Shown: positions 34,498 to 43,069, counted from the first letter of the stretch. The stretch is DNA of 64,000 nucleotides from JBLNDG01 sp050261415 (GCA_050261415.1 JBLNDG010000225.1:9320-73319), one strand, 5' to 3'. Notes: a model not told the origin generated them from the sequence alone. Translations and numbers: made by a program.

Positions 34498-36099
34498 TTA
34501 TTTATGCAAAATATCAACAAGCTCCGATCCGCTGTTTCTTTCCAATACTGTCCTTATTGACCATTCATTCTGGAAGAGCAGCACAGGATTATCAGACTGG
34601 TCCCTTGCAATAATCGTATCCGTAGTCAGCTTGAAGGTCTTGGGGTTAAATTCTTCAGTCTTTACCCACCTTATATATTTATATGGAAGATGTTCCACAC
34701 AAATATCCACTCCATATTCATTTTTCAGCCTGTACTCCAGCACCTCAAGCTGCAGTACTCCTACAACACCGATTATGAATTCCTGTGCAATCGCATCCTG
34801 TTGTTGGAATATCTGGATTGCACCTTCTTCCGAAAGCTGCTCGATACCCTTCATAAACTGCTTACGTTTCATTGAGTTCTTGGTATACACCTTGGCAAAA
34901 TGCTCGGGAGCAAATATCGGGATTCCTTCGAACCTGAACTGTCTGTTTCCCTCGCACAGTGTATCCCCGATACTGAATATTCCGGGGTCAAAGACTCCTA
35001 TGATATCTCCTGCATATGCTTCTTCGACTATTTCCCTTTCCTGGGCCAGGAACTGCTGCGGCTGGGAAAGCTTAATCGGTTTACCTGCCTGTACATGGTT
35101 CACTTCCATACCTTTCTCGAATTTACCGGAGCATATTCTGAGAAAAGCTATCCTATCCCTGTGGGTGGGATTCATATTGGCTTGTATTTTGAAGATGAAA
35201 CCGGAGAACTTCTCATCCTCTGGATCTATTTCTCCAATATCTGACTTTCGAGGGGTAGGTGGTGTTGTCATATTAAGAAACTCTTCAAGAAACACCTGAA
35301 CTCCAAAGTTTGTCATTGCGCTTCCGAAAAATACCGGAGTGAGTTCTCCCTTAAGAACCTTCCTGCTGCTGAATTCATCCCCCGCCATATCCAGCAGCAT
35401 GATATCCTCTATAAGCTTGTTATGGGCATCCTGCCCCAAGAGGTCTAAAAACACCGGATCATCCACATTCTTTTTGGAAGATACTACTGCGCTCTGTCCG
35501 TGATCACCGCTGTCAAAAAGCTCTATCTGTGAAAGCTTCCTATTATATATGCCCAGGAAGCTCCCTCCCGCACGTATCGGCCAGTTCATTGAATACGACT
35601 GTATTCCGAGTACCTTTTCTATTTCCTCCACAAGCTCAAAAGGATCCTTTCCCGCTCTATCCATCTTGTTTATAAACGTAAAAATCGGTATTCCCCTCAT
35701 TTTACACACATGAAAGAGTTTTTTGGTCTGCTCTTCCACACCCTTCGCCGAATCGATAATCATAACAGCACTGTCAGCGGCCATAAGTGTCCGGTATGTG
35801 TCCTCACTGAAATCCTGATGCCCGGGGGTATCAAGGATATTTATACAGTACCCGTTGTATCCAAACTGCATTACACTCGATGTAACAGATATTCCCCTTT
35901 GCTTTTCAATCTCCATCCAATCGGATACAGCATGCTTCTGCGCTTTTCTTGCTTTTACCGAGCCTGCAAGCCGGATTGCGCCTCCGTATAAAAGAAGCTT
36001 CTCTGTCAAGGTTGTCTTTCCCGCATCAGGGTGGGATATAATGGCAAAGGTTCTGCGCTTACGTATTTCATTTACTATTTTTTCCTGTAAAGGTGACAT
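34498..36099 (-). CDS. prfC: Peptide chain release factor 3 (RF3)
   Basis: Translational GTPase that recycles RF1/RF2. The 533 residues begin SPLQEKIVNEIRKRRTFAI, with the P-loop SHPDAGKTTLTEKLL, DTPGHQDFSEDTYR and FINKMDRAGKDP. VDICVEHLPYKYIRWV is in the C-terminal RF3 domain. I chose the ATG at 36099, with GAGGAG seven bases upstream. A longer open frame extends 30 codons upstream without homology. Confidence 0.95.
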   Translation of the reverse strand: MSPLQEKIVNEIRKRRTFAIISHPDAGKTTLTEKLLLYGGAIRLAGSVKARKAQKHAVSDWMEIEKQRGISVTSSVMQFGYNGYCINILDTPGHQDFSEDTYRTLMAADSAVMIIDSAKGVEEQTKKLFHVCKMRGIPIFTFINKMDRAGKDPFELVEEIEKVLGIQSYSMNWPIRAGGSFLGIYNRKLSQIELFDSGDHGQSAVVSSKKNVDDPVFLDLLGQDAHNKLIEDIMLLDMAGDEFSSRKVLKGELTPVFFGSAMTNFGVQVFLEEFLNMTTPPTPRKSDIGEIDPEDEKFSGFIFKIQANMNPTHRDRIAFLRICSGKFEKGMEVNHVQAGKPIKLSQPQQFLAQEREIVEEAYAGDIIGVFDPGIFSIGDTLCEGNRQFRFEGIPIFAPEHFAKVYTKNSMKRKQFMKGIEQLSEEGAIQIFQQQDAIAQEFIIGVVGVLQLEVLEYRLKNEYGVDICVEHLPYKYIRWVKTEEFNPKTFKLTTDTIIARDQSDNPVLLFQNEWSIRTVLERNSGSELVDILHK

Positions 36100-36251
36100 G
36101 TTAATACTCCTCTTCAATATAATATGGCCTTCCTTGCAATGAACTGCAGGCAAAATCCCGTTGCCTATTGCCCATAGCCCAGTGCCCATTATAACATAAT
36201 TGATTTTACACGAAATGCAAACATCATGTCAATTAAGAATAAAGAATAAAA

Positions 36252-36283
36252 AGCAGCCATGCTATACACGGCTGCCCTTATTA
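36252..36283. repeat. Hairpin sharing a core with the 12393-12451 hairpin
   Basis: AGCAGCCATGCTATA followed by ACGGCTGCCCTT forms a short stem. The AGCAGCCATGCTATA core also occurs, inverted, in the hairpin ending the serine proteinase gene. It may be a small repeat or a terminator-like element near the edge of the fluoride island. Confidence 0.4.
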
Positions 36284-36326
36284 TGTTGAATTATAATCAG
36301 TTTCAAACCCACTATGGCTGTTATGG

Positions 36327-36428
36327 TTAATCTGCTAAACAAACCTTGTTTCTTCCTGTTCCTTTGGCTTCATAAAGAGCTTCGTCAGCTTTCTTCGCCG
36401 CCATATCGGCATACGAAGTCATCTTTCC
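36327..36428 (-). pseudogene. Relic of a GGDEF (diguanylate cyclase) gene, C-terminal end
   Basis: The last 30 codons read SYADMAAKKADEALYEAKGTGRNKVC and then stop, which is the C-terminal helix of a GGDEF domain (KADEALYxAKxxGRN). In a second frame just upstream the DNA reads KDDFVCRYGG, resembling the GGDEF signature. The rest of the gene is absent. It abuts a transposase relic, so the locus was probably broken by insertion and deletion. Confidence 0.7.
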
Positions 36429-36430
36429 TT

Positions 36431-36496
36431 ATTTCCATGTTTCCCCATCACTGTGGGAATGATGATAGTCAAGACCTTCGATCTTCTCATTTATAT
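36431..36496 (-). pseudogene. Relic of an IS701-type transposase
   Basis: About 55 bp closely match, in the same orientation, the segment of the transposase at 43503-44804 that encodes KKIEGPDYHHSHSDGKTMW. Here the reading gives EGLDYHHSHSD before the frame breaks. It is a fragment of a second, related insertion. The rest of the 36190-36546 gap has no gene beyond this and the GGDEF relic. Confidence 0.75.
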
Positions 36497-36546
36497 ATAA
36501 TTTGCAGAGTTATTATCGAAAAAGATAAACTATATTATGCATCCTT

Positions 36547-36906
36547 TTACTTGTCATCATTAGCAGTATCAAATTTCTCTTTTCCACACTTAATAACAGT
36601 TACATCAGTCACAAGAACCAATCCTTCATTGACCATTTCACATACTAAAGGAAGCACCTTTTCTATTCTTTCTGGAATATCAACAACATCTATAATGATT
36701 GGAAGGCTTGAACTTAGTTCCAGAGCTCTTGTGGTATGCAGCTTCATATCCTGCCCACAACCTTCTATGCCTCTTGAAACAGTGACCCCAGCCATGCCAA
36801 CTTCCATAAACTTGCGTACTAATGCATGATAGAGGTTGTGACCTTTATACATAGAGTCCTCACTAATATAGATTTTTAGTATCTTACTGTTTTTGCATAG
36901 GTTCAT
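36547..36906 (-). CDS. DUF190 protein associated with CrcB
   Basis: Protein of 119 residues with a ferredoxin-like, PII-like fold expected for DUF190. KILKIYISEDSMYKGHNLYHALVRKFMEVGMAGVTVSRGIEGCG is the family pattern, followed by ELSSSLPIIIDVVD. Genes of this family often sit beside fluoride channel genes. It is the third gene after the minus-strand fluoride riboswitch, 12 bp past crcB, so it is likely induced by fluoride. A regulatory or channel-binding role is inferred. Confidence 0.88.
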   Translation of the reverse strand: MNLCKNSKILKIYISEDSMYKGHNLYHALVRKFMEVGMAGVTVSRGIEGCGQDMKLHTTRALELSSSLPIIIDVVDIPERIEKVLPLVCEMVNEGLVLVTDVTVIKCGKEKFDTANDDK

Positions 36907-36918
36907 TAATATTCCTCC

Positions 36919-37281
36919 CTAAAAAATAGTTGCTTTGCCAAAAAAGCTTCCGGTTGCATATCCTAGAACCCCGACAATAAGGGACAGAAAAATGTAAGTA
37001 AAGGCATTCAACTTTTCCTTCTCATGGAACAGGTAGAACCCCTCATACATGAAGGTTGAGAAGGTTGTATAAGCTCCAAGGAAACCATCGCCCAATAGTA
37101 TATATAGATTATTATCAATTTTTATAGTACTTATAATTCCAAGTAAAAACGCACCGGTAATATTAATTATGAAAGTGCCTAAAGGAAAAAGCGTTGTTGC
37201 TTTTTCCGAAATGAGCTTGCCTAAAAAGTATCTGGTAATACTCCCAAATAAACCGCCTATTCCGACTATTATCAGCTGCAT
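36919..37281 (-). CDS. crcB: Fluc/CrcB fluoride channel subunit, second copy
   Basis: Small four-helix membrane protein of 120 residues. The N-terminal GIGGLFGSITRYFLGK and the central GDGFLGAYTTFSTFMYEG are the Fluc signature, with the TTFSTF run carrying the pore phenylalanines. It follows the other crcB immediately (37281/37282). In Bacillota, paired crcB genes often encode two different subunits that assemble as an antiparallel heterodimer, which is likely here. Confidence 0.93.
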   Translation of the reverse strand: MQLIIVGIGGLFGSITRYFLGKLISEKATTLFPLGTFIINITGAFLLGIISTIKIDNNLYILLGDGFLGAYTTFSTFMYEGFYLFHEKEKLNAFTYIFLSLIVGVLGYATGSFFGKATIF

Positions 37282-37737
37282 TCAACTCACCTCTTCGTCG
37301 AGGCTGCTAACAGCATATTCATCGAATGAATCATCAGCCTCTGTTTTGTCTACATACTTTGAAATAACTTCCCTGGCAATTACAACACCAAAGTAAACAG
37401 CTGCGATACCGAGCATGGTTGAAATTGTCAAATATGAGATAGCTGAATAATAGTCACCTTGAGATATAAGCAAATATGTTTCCTTGCACATGGTTGAAAA
37501 AGTTGTAAATGCACCTAAAAGGCCTGTCGCTATTCCAAGCCTGACATCTGTATTTATCTCCCATACTTCAAGGGCAACTGTAAGAAACAGACCAAGAATG
37601 AAGCATCCTGCAATATTTATCAGCAGGGTATTTAGAGGCATGGTTTCATTATAATGATATATGTGAATTCCTTTTAGATAGAACCTTATAATTGCTCCAA
37701 TGAATCCACCGGTTCCAATCAACAAATACTTTTTCAT
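37282..37737 (-). CDS. crcB: Fluc/CrcB fluoride channel subunit, first copy
   Basis: Four-helix fluoride exporter subunit of 151 residues. IGTGGFIGAIIRFYLKG is at the N terminus, TLLINIAGCFILGL is in helix 2, and GIATGLLGAFTTFSTMCKE is the channel motif. An acidic C-terminal tail of about 25 residues (DKTEADDSFDEYAVSSLDEE) is longer than usual. It is the first gene after the minus-strand fluoride riboswitch; the ATG follows AAAGGGG. Confidence 0.94.
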   Translation of the reverse strand: MKKYLLIGTGGFIGAIIRFYLKGIHIYHYNETMPLNTLLINIAGCFILGLFLTVALEVWEINTDVRLGIATGLLGAFTTFSTMCKETYLLISQGDYYSAISYLTISTMLGIAAVYFGVVIAREVISKYVDKTEADDSFDEYAVSSLDEEVS

Positions 37738-37772
37738 TTTTAACCCCTTTCTCTCTTAAGTATAAGTAAAAA

Positions 37773-37857
37773 AACAAAAAATAAACTCCTATACTGCAAC
37801 TGCAATATAGGAGTCATCAGCTGAAATACTTAGCGTTTAACGGCGAACTCCATCACC
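37773..37857 (-). promoter_or_regulatory. Fluoride riboswitch (crcB motif) upstream of crcB
   Basis: On the minus strand the aptamer reads GGTGATGGAGTTCGCC, then TTAAACGC, then GCTGATGACTCCT, the three conserved blocks of the fluoride aptamer. The second half leads into the stem TCCTATATTGCAG/CTGCAGTATAGGAG-like hairpin with a long T-run, a typical terminator platform. The crcB start is 35 bp downstream. Fluoride binding is expected to prevent termination. Confidence 0.93.
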
Positions 37858-37998
37858 TGTTTGTTTTGTACAAGCTTCCTGTCCACTCAATTAGATTAAC
37901 ATAAATTAAACTCTAAATCAATAAAAAGGCTGCAAGTATTTAAAATTATATCATATTTTTTTACTATATTGTGGTAGAATAGAAATAAATTGATATTT

Positions 37999-38078
37999 GG
38001 TGATGGGGCTCACCAGAATTGCTAAGGCTGATAGCTCCTACTTTGATAGTTTAGTTGTTAAAGTAGGAGCTTTTTATT
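37999..38078 (+). promoter_or_regulatory. Fluoride riboswitch upstream of the NifU-like/GGGtGRT genes
   Basis: On the plus strand: GGTGATGGGGCTCACC, then AATTGCTAAG, then GCTGATAGCTCCTACTTTG, followed by the terminator half AAAGTAGGAGCTTTTTATT. The aptamer blocks match the fluoride class with two deviations (GCTGATA for GCTGATG, and AATTGC for the AACxGC block). It is divergent from the crcB riboswitch; about 140 bp between the two must contain back-to-back promoters. Confidence 0.88.
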
Positions 38079-38118
38079 ACCTAAAAGACTAAGACTTCAA
38101 GATGAAAGGGGTCAAAAC

Positions 38119-38742
38119 ATGAATTATACACATGAAACAGAAAAAATGATATGTGTTGCAAAAGGTCCAAATCATGGGGCTGCACCTATTCCGCAAAATG
38201 GAAAATGGGTCAAAGCAAAGAAAATAAAGGATATTTCCGGTTTAACGCATGGTGTTGGTTGGTGTGCACCTCAGCAAGGCGCATGTAAGCTCACACTGAA
38301 TATCAGTGATGGAATTATAATTGAAGCTTTGGTAGAGGTTATAGGCTGCTCAGGCATGACTCATTCAGCTGGTATGGCAGCAGAGATACTGCCCGGGAAA
38401 ACCATTTTGGAAGCTTTAAATACTGACCTTGTATGTGATGCAATAAATACGGCCTTGAGAGAATTATTCCTGCAGATTGCATATGGCAGAAGTCAAACTG
38501 CTTTTTCTGAAGGTGGCTTGCCAGTAGGAGCAGGTCTTGAGGATTTGGGAAAAGGCTTAAGAAGCCAGGTTGGAACTATGTATGGCACTTTGGCTAAAGG
38601 GCCGAGATATTTGGAAATGGCTGAAGCCTATATTTCCCACATAGCTTTGGATAACAATAGTGAGATAATCGGCTATGAGTTTGTTCACTTAGGCAAAATG
38701 ATGGATATGATTAAAAAGGTATGGATGCTAATGAAACACTGA
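38119..38742 (+). CDS. NifU-N/IscU-like protein paired with GGGtGRT, with C-terminal frameshift
   Basis: Fe-S scaffold-like protein. CAPQQGACKLTLNI, EVIGCSGMTHSAGMAAEILPGKTILEAL and AYISHIALDNNS follow the NifU_N pattern of the copy that accompanies GGGtGRT genes. The present frame ends VWMLMKH at 38742. In the next frame the expected tail (DANETLKKATATYGRYNEAAKIIDSRNE) continues to a stop at 38810, 16 bp before the GGGtGRT gene. One A is apparently missing from the run at 38713-38717. About 25 C-terminal residues are thus replaced by seven. It may be a real mutation or a homopolymer error. The gene follows the plus-strand fluoride riboswitch. Confidence 0.85.
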   Translation: MNYTHETEKMICVAKGPNHGAAPIPQNGKWVKAKKIKDISGLTHGVGWCAPQQGACKLTLNISDGIIIEALVEVIGCSGMTHSAGMAAEILPGKTILEALNTDLVCDAINTALRELFLQIAYGRSQTAFSEGGLPVGAGLEDLGKGLRSQVGTMYGTLAKGPRYLEMAEAYISHIALDNNSEIIGYEFVHLGKMMDMIKKVWMLMKH

Positions 38743-38826
38743 AAAAAGCCACTGCTACTTATGGAAGATACAATGAAGCTGCAAAAATAATAGATTCGAG
38801 AAACGAATAGTAGGGGAGGGTTTAAG

Positions 38827-39837
38827 ATGGCATTATTTGAAGGTTACGAAAGAAGAATAGACCAGATTAACGAAGTGTTAAAAAGCTATGGCATAGATTC
38901 CCTTGAGCATGCAAAGAAAATATGCGATGAGATGGGGGCAGATGCCTATAATATAGCAAAATCAATACAGCCAATATGTTTTGAAAATGCCTGCTGGGCA
39001 TATGTTGTAGGAGCTGCCATTGCAATTAAAAAGAATTCTCTAAAAGCCTTTGAGGCAGCACAGAACATAGGTGAGGATCTTCAGGCTTTATGCATCCCAG
39101 GTTCTGTTGCTAATGACAGAAAAGTTGGTTTAGGACATGGTAATTTGGCCTCAATGTTGCTCAGGGAAGAGACCAAATGCTTTACTTTTCTTGCTGGTCA
39201 TGAATCCTTTGCGGCAGCTGAAGGTGCGATAGGAATTGCAAAATCAGCAAACAAAGTAAGAAATATACCTTTGAAAGTTATCTTGAATGGTCTCGGAAAA
39301 GATGCGGCTCAGATAATTTCAAGGGTTAACGGTTTTACATATGTGCAGACTGAATTTGACTACTATACAGGAAAGCTCAACATTGTTCGTGAAATTAAGT
39401 ATTCGGACGGTGAAAAGGCAAAGGTAAAATGCTATGGTGCGGATGATATAAGAGAAGGTGTTGCTATAATGCATCCAGAGGATGTCGATGTATCTATTAC
39501 AGGTAACTCAACTAATCCTACAAGGTTCCAGCACCCTGTGGTCGGCTCCTATAAAAAGGAATGCTACGAAAAGGGAAAGATATATTTTTCTGTAGCATCA
39601 GGCGGAGGCACAGGCAGGACACTGCATCCGGATAATATGGCAGCAGGTCCGGCTTCATACGGAATGACAGATACAATGGGCAGAATGCATTCAGACGCTC
39701 AATTTGCAGGTTCATCGTCAGTTCCTGCACATGTAGATATGATGGGATTCATAGGCATGGGAAACAATCCGATGGTAGGTGCAACTGTAGCAGTTGCTGT
39801 GGCTGTCGAGAAAGCCCTAACCATCTCCAGGACATAG
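38827..39837 (+). CDS. GGGtGRT family protein
   Basis: Protein of 336 residues of a family named for the motif seen here in VASGGGTGRTLHPDNMAAGP. Other conserved blocks are GSVANDRKVGLGHGNLASMLL, LAGHESFAAAEGAIGIAKSA and NSTNPTRFQHPVVGSYKKEC. It has no signal peptide and is expected in the cytoplasm. The biochemical role is not established. Genes of this family are regularly found beside a NifU-like gene and, as here, behind a fluoride riboswitch. GGGAGG lies upstream of the ATG. The 115 bp after the stop contain no clear gene. Confidence 0.9.
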   Translation: MALFEGYERRIDQINEVLKSYGIDSLEHAKKICDEMGADAYNIAKSIQPICFENACWAYVVGAAIAIKKNSLKAFEAAQNIGEDLQALCIPGSVANDRKVGLGHGNLASMLLREETKCFTFLAGHESFAAAEGAIGIAKSANKVRNIPLKVILNGLGKDAAQIISRVNGFTYVQTEFDYYTGKLNIVREIKYSDGEKAKVKCYGADDIREGVAIMHPEDVDVSITGNSTNPTRFQHPVVGSYKKECYEKGKIYFSVASGGGTGRTLHPDNMAAGPASYGMTDTMGRMHSDAQFAGSSSVPAHVDMMGFIGMGNNPMVGATVAVAVAVEKALTISRT

Positions 39838-39952
39838 TTTAAGACCCATTTGTTCACAAATTTTCTGGGCATTAATATTATGAAGCTGATAGGCTTTATG
39901 CTGATCAAAGTATTATTGTTGCCAATCTTGTAATATAACTCATCCATTTGTT

Positions 39953-41318
39953 TTATGCCTTCACAAATTCATATTCGGTATTATATTCAATATTGAATGT
40001 ATTTCGTACAGTCTGATTAATAAATTCAACAACCCTATCAAGCTCCTCTTTAAAGTCCTTCATAATAGCCGCATAAGCATCATCTACATATTTATCCTCG
40101 CCTTCCTTCCATCTGTTGAAACCATTTTCTATAGACTCCGATAAGCCATTCATCAATTTCTCATATAAAGCCCTCGGCTTTTCTTCCTGATTTTCCTTAT
40201 ATAGTTCGATTACACTATTTCTAACTGTATCTACTAGACTATCCATGATTGAATTTATATGTGCTTCAATCTGTCGTACAATAAGCTCGCATTTACCTTT
40301 TATTAAGATTATGGATTCTTCTTTAATTCTATTAACATCCTTAAGGCGCAGTTTAATTCTTCCAGTGTTTCCAAGGGCATTTCCAAGGTTTTAGCCTTCA
40401 ATTTCAAAGAAGACAACATTGTTTCTGCAATTCGCAGCAATTTATCATTTAATGAGAAAAACAGTATTAAAGCCTTTTCATTTATAATGTTTGATTTAAG
40501 ATTTTCAAACAGTTCTTCTACTCTACTTCCTTTATATTTAATCTCATTTTTCTCTTTTTTGCCTTCAATTGCATTCTTTAAGGATATTGGATAGAAATGA
40601 GATATTTGGCAGTTAAGAATTCTCTCAAGGGTGTCATAGCAAAAAGTCAAATATGTTGCCAGATCCTTCTCTTCTAAATAATCAATCTTATTCAGTACAA
40701 AATAAATTTTATTGACGTAGGTTTTTATATGTCTCAGAAAGCTGACTTCGATTTCATTAATTGGTGTATCTGCTGAAACCATAAAAACAGCAGCATCAGC
40801 GTTTTTTAAATAATCATAGGCTGCATCTGTGTTGTGTTGATGTATGGAACCTACACCCGGCGTATCAACCAAAACGATTCCATTCCTCAAAAAATCTGAG
40901 GGATATATATCTGTACTTCGGCAATGCCCTTTTCGTTATTAGAATTCTGCTGTTCAGAAACATATGTTATGAGTTCATTTAGCCCAACATCAATTTTCTC
41001 GCCGTTTTCTCTGGCAACAACAGCATACTTCTCGCTGCCATATTTGATTTTAGTTACGATTGAAGTAATAGGTATAACGCCTGTTGGCAAAATATCCTCA
41101 CCAAGAATAAAATTGACGAAGGTGCTTTTGCCTCTCTTAAATTGACTCAAAACAGCGATTATTATTTCATCTTCGGCAATACGATCTGATAGCTTTTTCA
41201 ATTGGTCACGGGAGTGTTCCAGCTTGCCTTCGACAGCACATTCCGATAGTTTCTCAACTATCTTTTTTAAATTTTCACGATTCATTTGTCGTTCATAATT
41301 TAATACATTCTTATTCAT
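39953..41318 (-). pseudogene. Dynamin-like GTPase gene, broken by two frameshifts
   Basis: Three consecutive frames make one bacterial dynamin-like GTPase. The first (41318 to about 40908) has the P-loop VLSQFKRGKSTFVNFILG and PTGVIPITSIVTKI. After one missing base it continues DFLRNGIVLVDTPGVGS, with the G4 motif FVLNKIDYLEE. A second shift near 40352 is needed to continue RIKEESIILIKGKCELIV into the C-terminal helical part ending at 39953. GTPase motifs are intact, so the loss is recent, or the assembly has indel errors. The start ATG overlaps the stop of the small upstream frame. Confidence 0.82.
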
Positions 41319-41672
41319 CCAAATCCAAATCACCCTTTGCCATTAATTGAATAGTTGCTCTTAACTGCTCATTATCGAAGTTGTAGCCTAGCAATTTAAA
41401 GTTTACCAGCTTATTGTCCTTTGTAAGCTGGAAACTCTTGAAACGAAGAGAAGCATATTTTCCTTCATTTTTTATATGCTCTTTTATGATGTCATCTAGT
41501 TCCTTTTCGCGATTCTCGCATTCCTCAAGCCTTTTTTTAAACTAATATAGGCGATTCCATAGGCCAGAAGAATTTCAAACCCCAACTCCATGCTCCATTG
41601 TTTTTCCTTCAATATTTCCTTCAAACGGTCTGCTTTTTCAATCGCTGCTATCGAAATACTTATTTTTTCCAA
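41311..41672 (-). pseudogene. Small gene upstream of the dynamin-like gene, one frameshift
   Basis: From a TTG at 41672 (AGGAGAGGGG upstream) the frame reads EKISISIAAIEKADRLKEIL and WSMELGFEILLAYGIAYISL. One base is missing in a run of seven T (plus strand 41532-41538). In the next frame it continues RLEECENREKELDDIIKEHI and ends GDLDLDE. The protein would be about 120 residues, helical, with no recognised domain. It overlaps the dynamin-like gene by eight bases and was probably its partner. Confidence 0.7.
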
Positions 41673-41794
41673 CTTAGCTTTCCCCTCTCCTTTTATATCT
41701 AATTAATATAATAGCCCCTACCGGCATACGGCAGAAGCTATTATCCCATTGGGAGGTTCGTTAAACAGGAGTGCCTCATCTCCAAATATACTAA

Positions 41795-41910
41795 TTGTCA
41801 GAGTGCAGTTTCTTTTCTTGTCTTTCTCATAACATTCTTTTTATATATTCCCACTACAGGATGCTGAAACCTTGTAGTATTTGTTGAGTTAACGATAATA
41901 GGTACGTCAA
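41795..41910 (-). pseudogene. Fragment of a second GGGtGRT gene
   Basis: VDVPIIVNSTNTTRFQHPVVGIYKK matches the intact GGGtGRT protein (VDVSITGNSTNPTRFQHPVVGSYKK). Further on the DNA still resembles the TGRTLHPDN segment, but with deletions and frame changes, and no more of the gene is recognisable. The fragment is fused in frame to the end of the antiporter relic. Confidence 0.85.
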
Positions 41911-42977
41911 CTGCCTCGATGTATGATGAAAAGATATCTTGTGAGAGCAGATTAGCTTCTCTTCCCAAATCAGCAACTATTATTGCTACTTCACCTCTTG
42001 AGACCATACCTACGCCAATCTGCAGCGATTCTAGGTATCAAAGCCGAATAACTTTGCAGGAATGCCACAACCAAAAATCTTTCCTGCAACAGCAACTGCT
42101 GAAAGAGTGATAATAAATAACCATGGTAGTGATGGAGTTATTATTGATTTAAGACCTATGCTTACAAAGAAGATAGGCATTAGAAGCATGTATGATAGTA
42201 TATTTACCTTAGATAATATGTAATCCCTGCTGCTTGATGCTGCAAGGGAAATCCCTGCGATATATGCCCCGGTAACAGCCGATACACCGAAGAAACGTTC
42301 AGAAATGTATGAAATAGCAAGGCAAAATGCAAATGCAAAAATAGGTATACGCTGCTTTTGGCCTATTTTTATACAATAATTATTAAAACCTGTTCCCACT
42401 ACCTTACCTACTAATAATGCAAATATAAAGAAAATAATAATTTTGACCAAGGTGCTGACAATACTGCCGGTATCAGTTGATAGCCCTATAATAAAAGAAA
42501 CCGGTACTATGCCAATTAAATCGTCAATAATTGCCGCACCCAATATTGCATACCCTGGTTTGCTCTGAAGCTTGTCCATTTCCTGAAGTGTCCGAACCGT
42601 AATTGATACACTTGTAGCAGTAAGAACTACTCCAACGAAAAGGTTAGTATCATGATTCCCTACTCCAAAAAATGAAGCAGTTAAATAGCCCAACAAAAGT
42701 GGAAGTGCTACTCCACCCAATGCAATACCGGAAGAATAATTTAATGATTTTTTGAATCCGAAAATATCTGTTTCGAGCCCAGCAATGAACATTAACGTAA
42801 TGACTCCGATTTCTGCAAGCTGTTCAATCATATATCGGTATCGGGTATCCATCCTAAAAAACTTGGCCCTATTAGCAATCCAATTACAAGTCCCCCCAAT
42901 ACCTGGGGTTTTCTACTTATTAGCCCTCCTATCTTGCTTAAAAAGAGTATTATGGAAATATGCAGCATATAAACCAC
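41911..42977 (-). pseudogene. CPA2/KefB-like cation:proton antiporter, frameshifted and 3'-truncated
   Basis: Starting near a GTG at 42977 (AAGGAGG upstream), the first frame gives ISIILFLSKIGGLISRKP and GLLIGPSFLGWIPDTD. A one-base loss near 42838 moves it to the long frame IEQLAEIGVITLMFIAGLETD through GCGIPAKLFGFDT. A second loss near 42028 leads to LESLQIGVGMVSRGEVAIIV. The sequence ends at DIFSSYI, where it joins GGGtGRT DNA, so the last helix is lost. The visible parts are the CPA2 antiporter fold. It is downstream of a fluoride riboswitch relic. Confidence 0.85.
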
Positions 42978-43020
42978 TTTAGCTCCTCCTTATATTAGTA
43001 AATAGTGTATTGAAATAGAC

Positions 43021-43069
43021 AAAAAATAAACTCCTACCTTAACGTTCTGTTAAAGTAGGAGTCATTAGC
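43021..43069 (-). promoter_or_regulatory. Relic of a fluoride riboswitch (3' half)
   Basis: On the minus strand GCTAATGACTCCTACTTTAA is followed by the matching terminator arm and TTTATTTTTT, as in the two intact fluoride riboswitches here. The 5' block GGTGATGG is absent from the upstream 60 bases. It precedes the broken antiporter gene by about 45 bp, so that gene was probably once fluoride-controlled. Confidence 0.7.

Noticed and set aside
39838..39952. Short frame after the GGGtGRT gene (LYADQSIIVANLVI in one reading)
   Set aside because: Too short and lacks a start or recognised motif; may be a relic but cannot be supported.
38119..42977. Treating the cluster of single-base losses as proof of pseudogenes
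   Set aside because: Several lie in A or T runs, so indel sequencing errors cannot be excluded. The deletion junction at 41910 is the only unambiguous damage.
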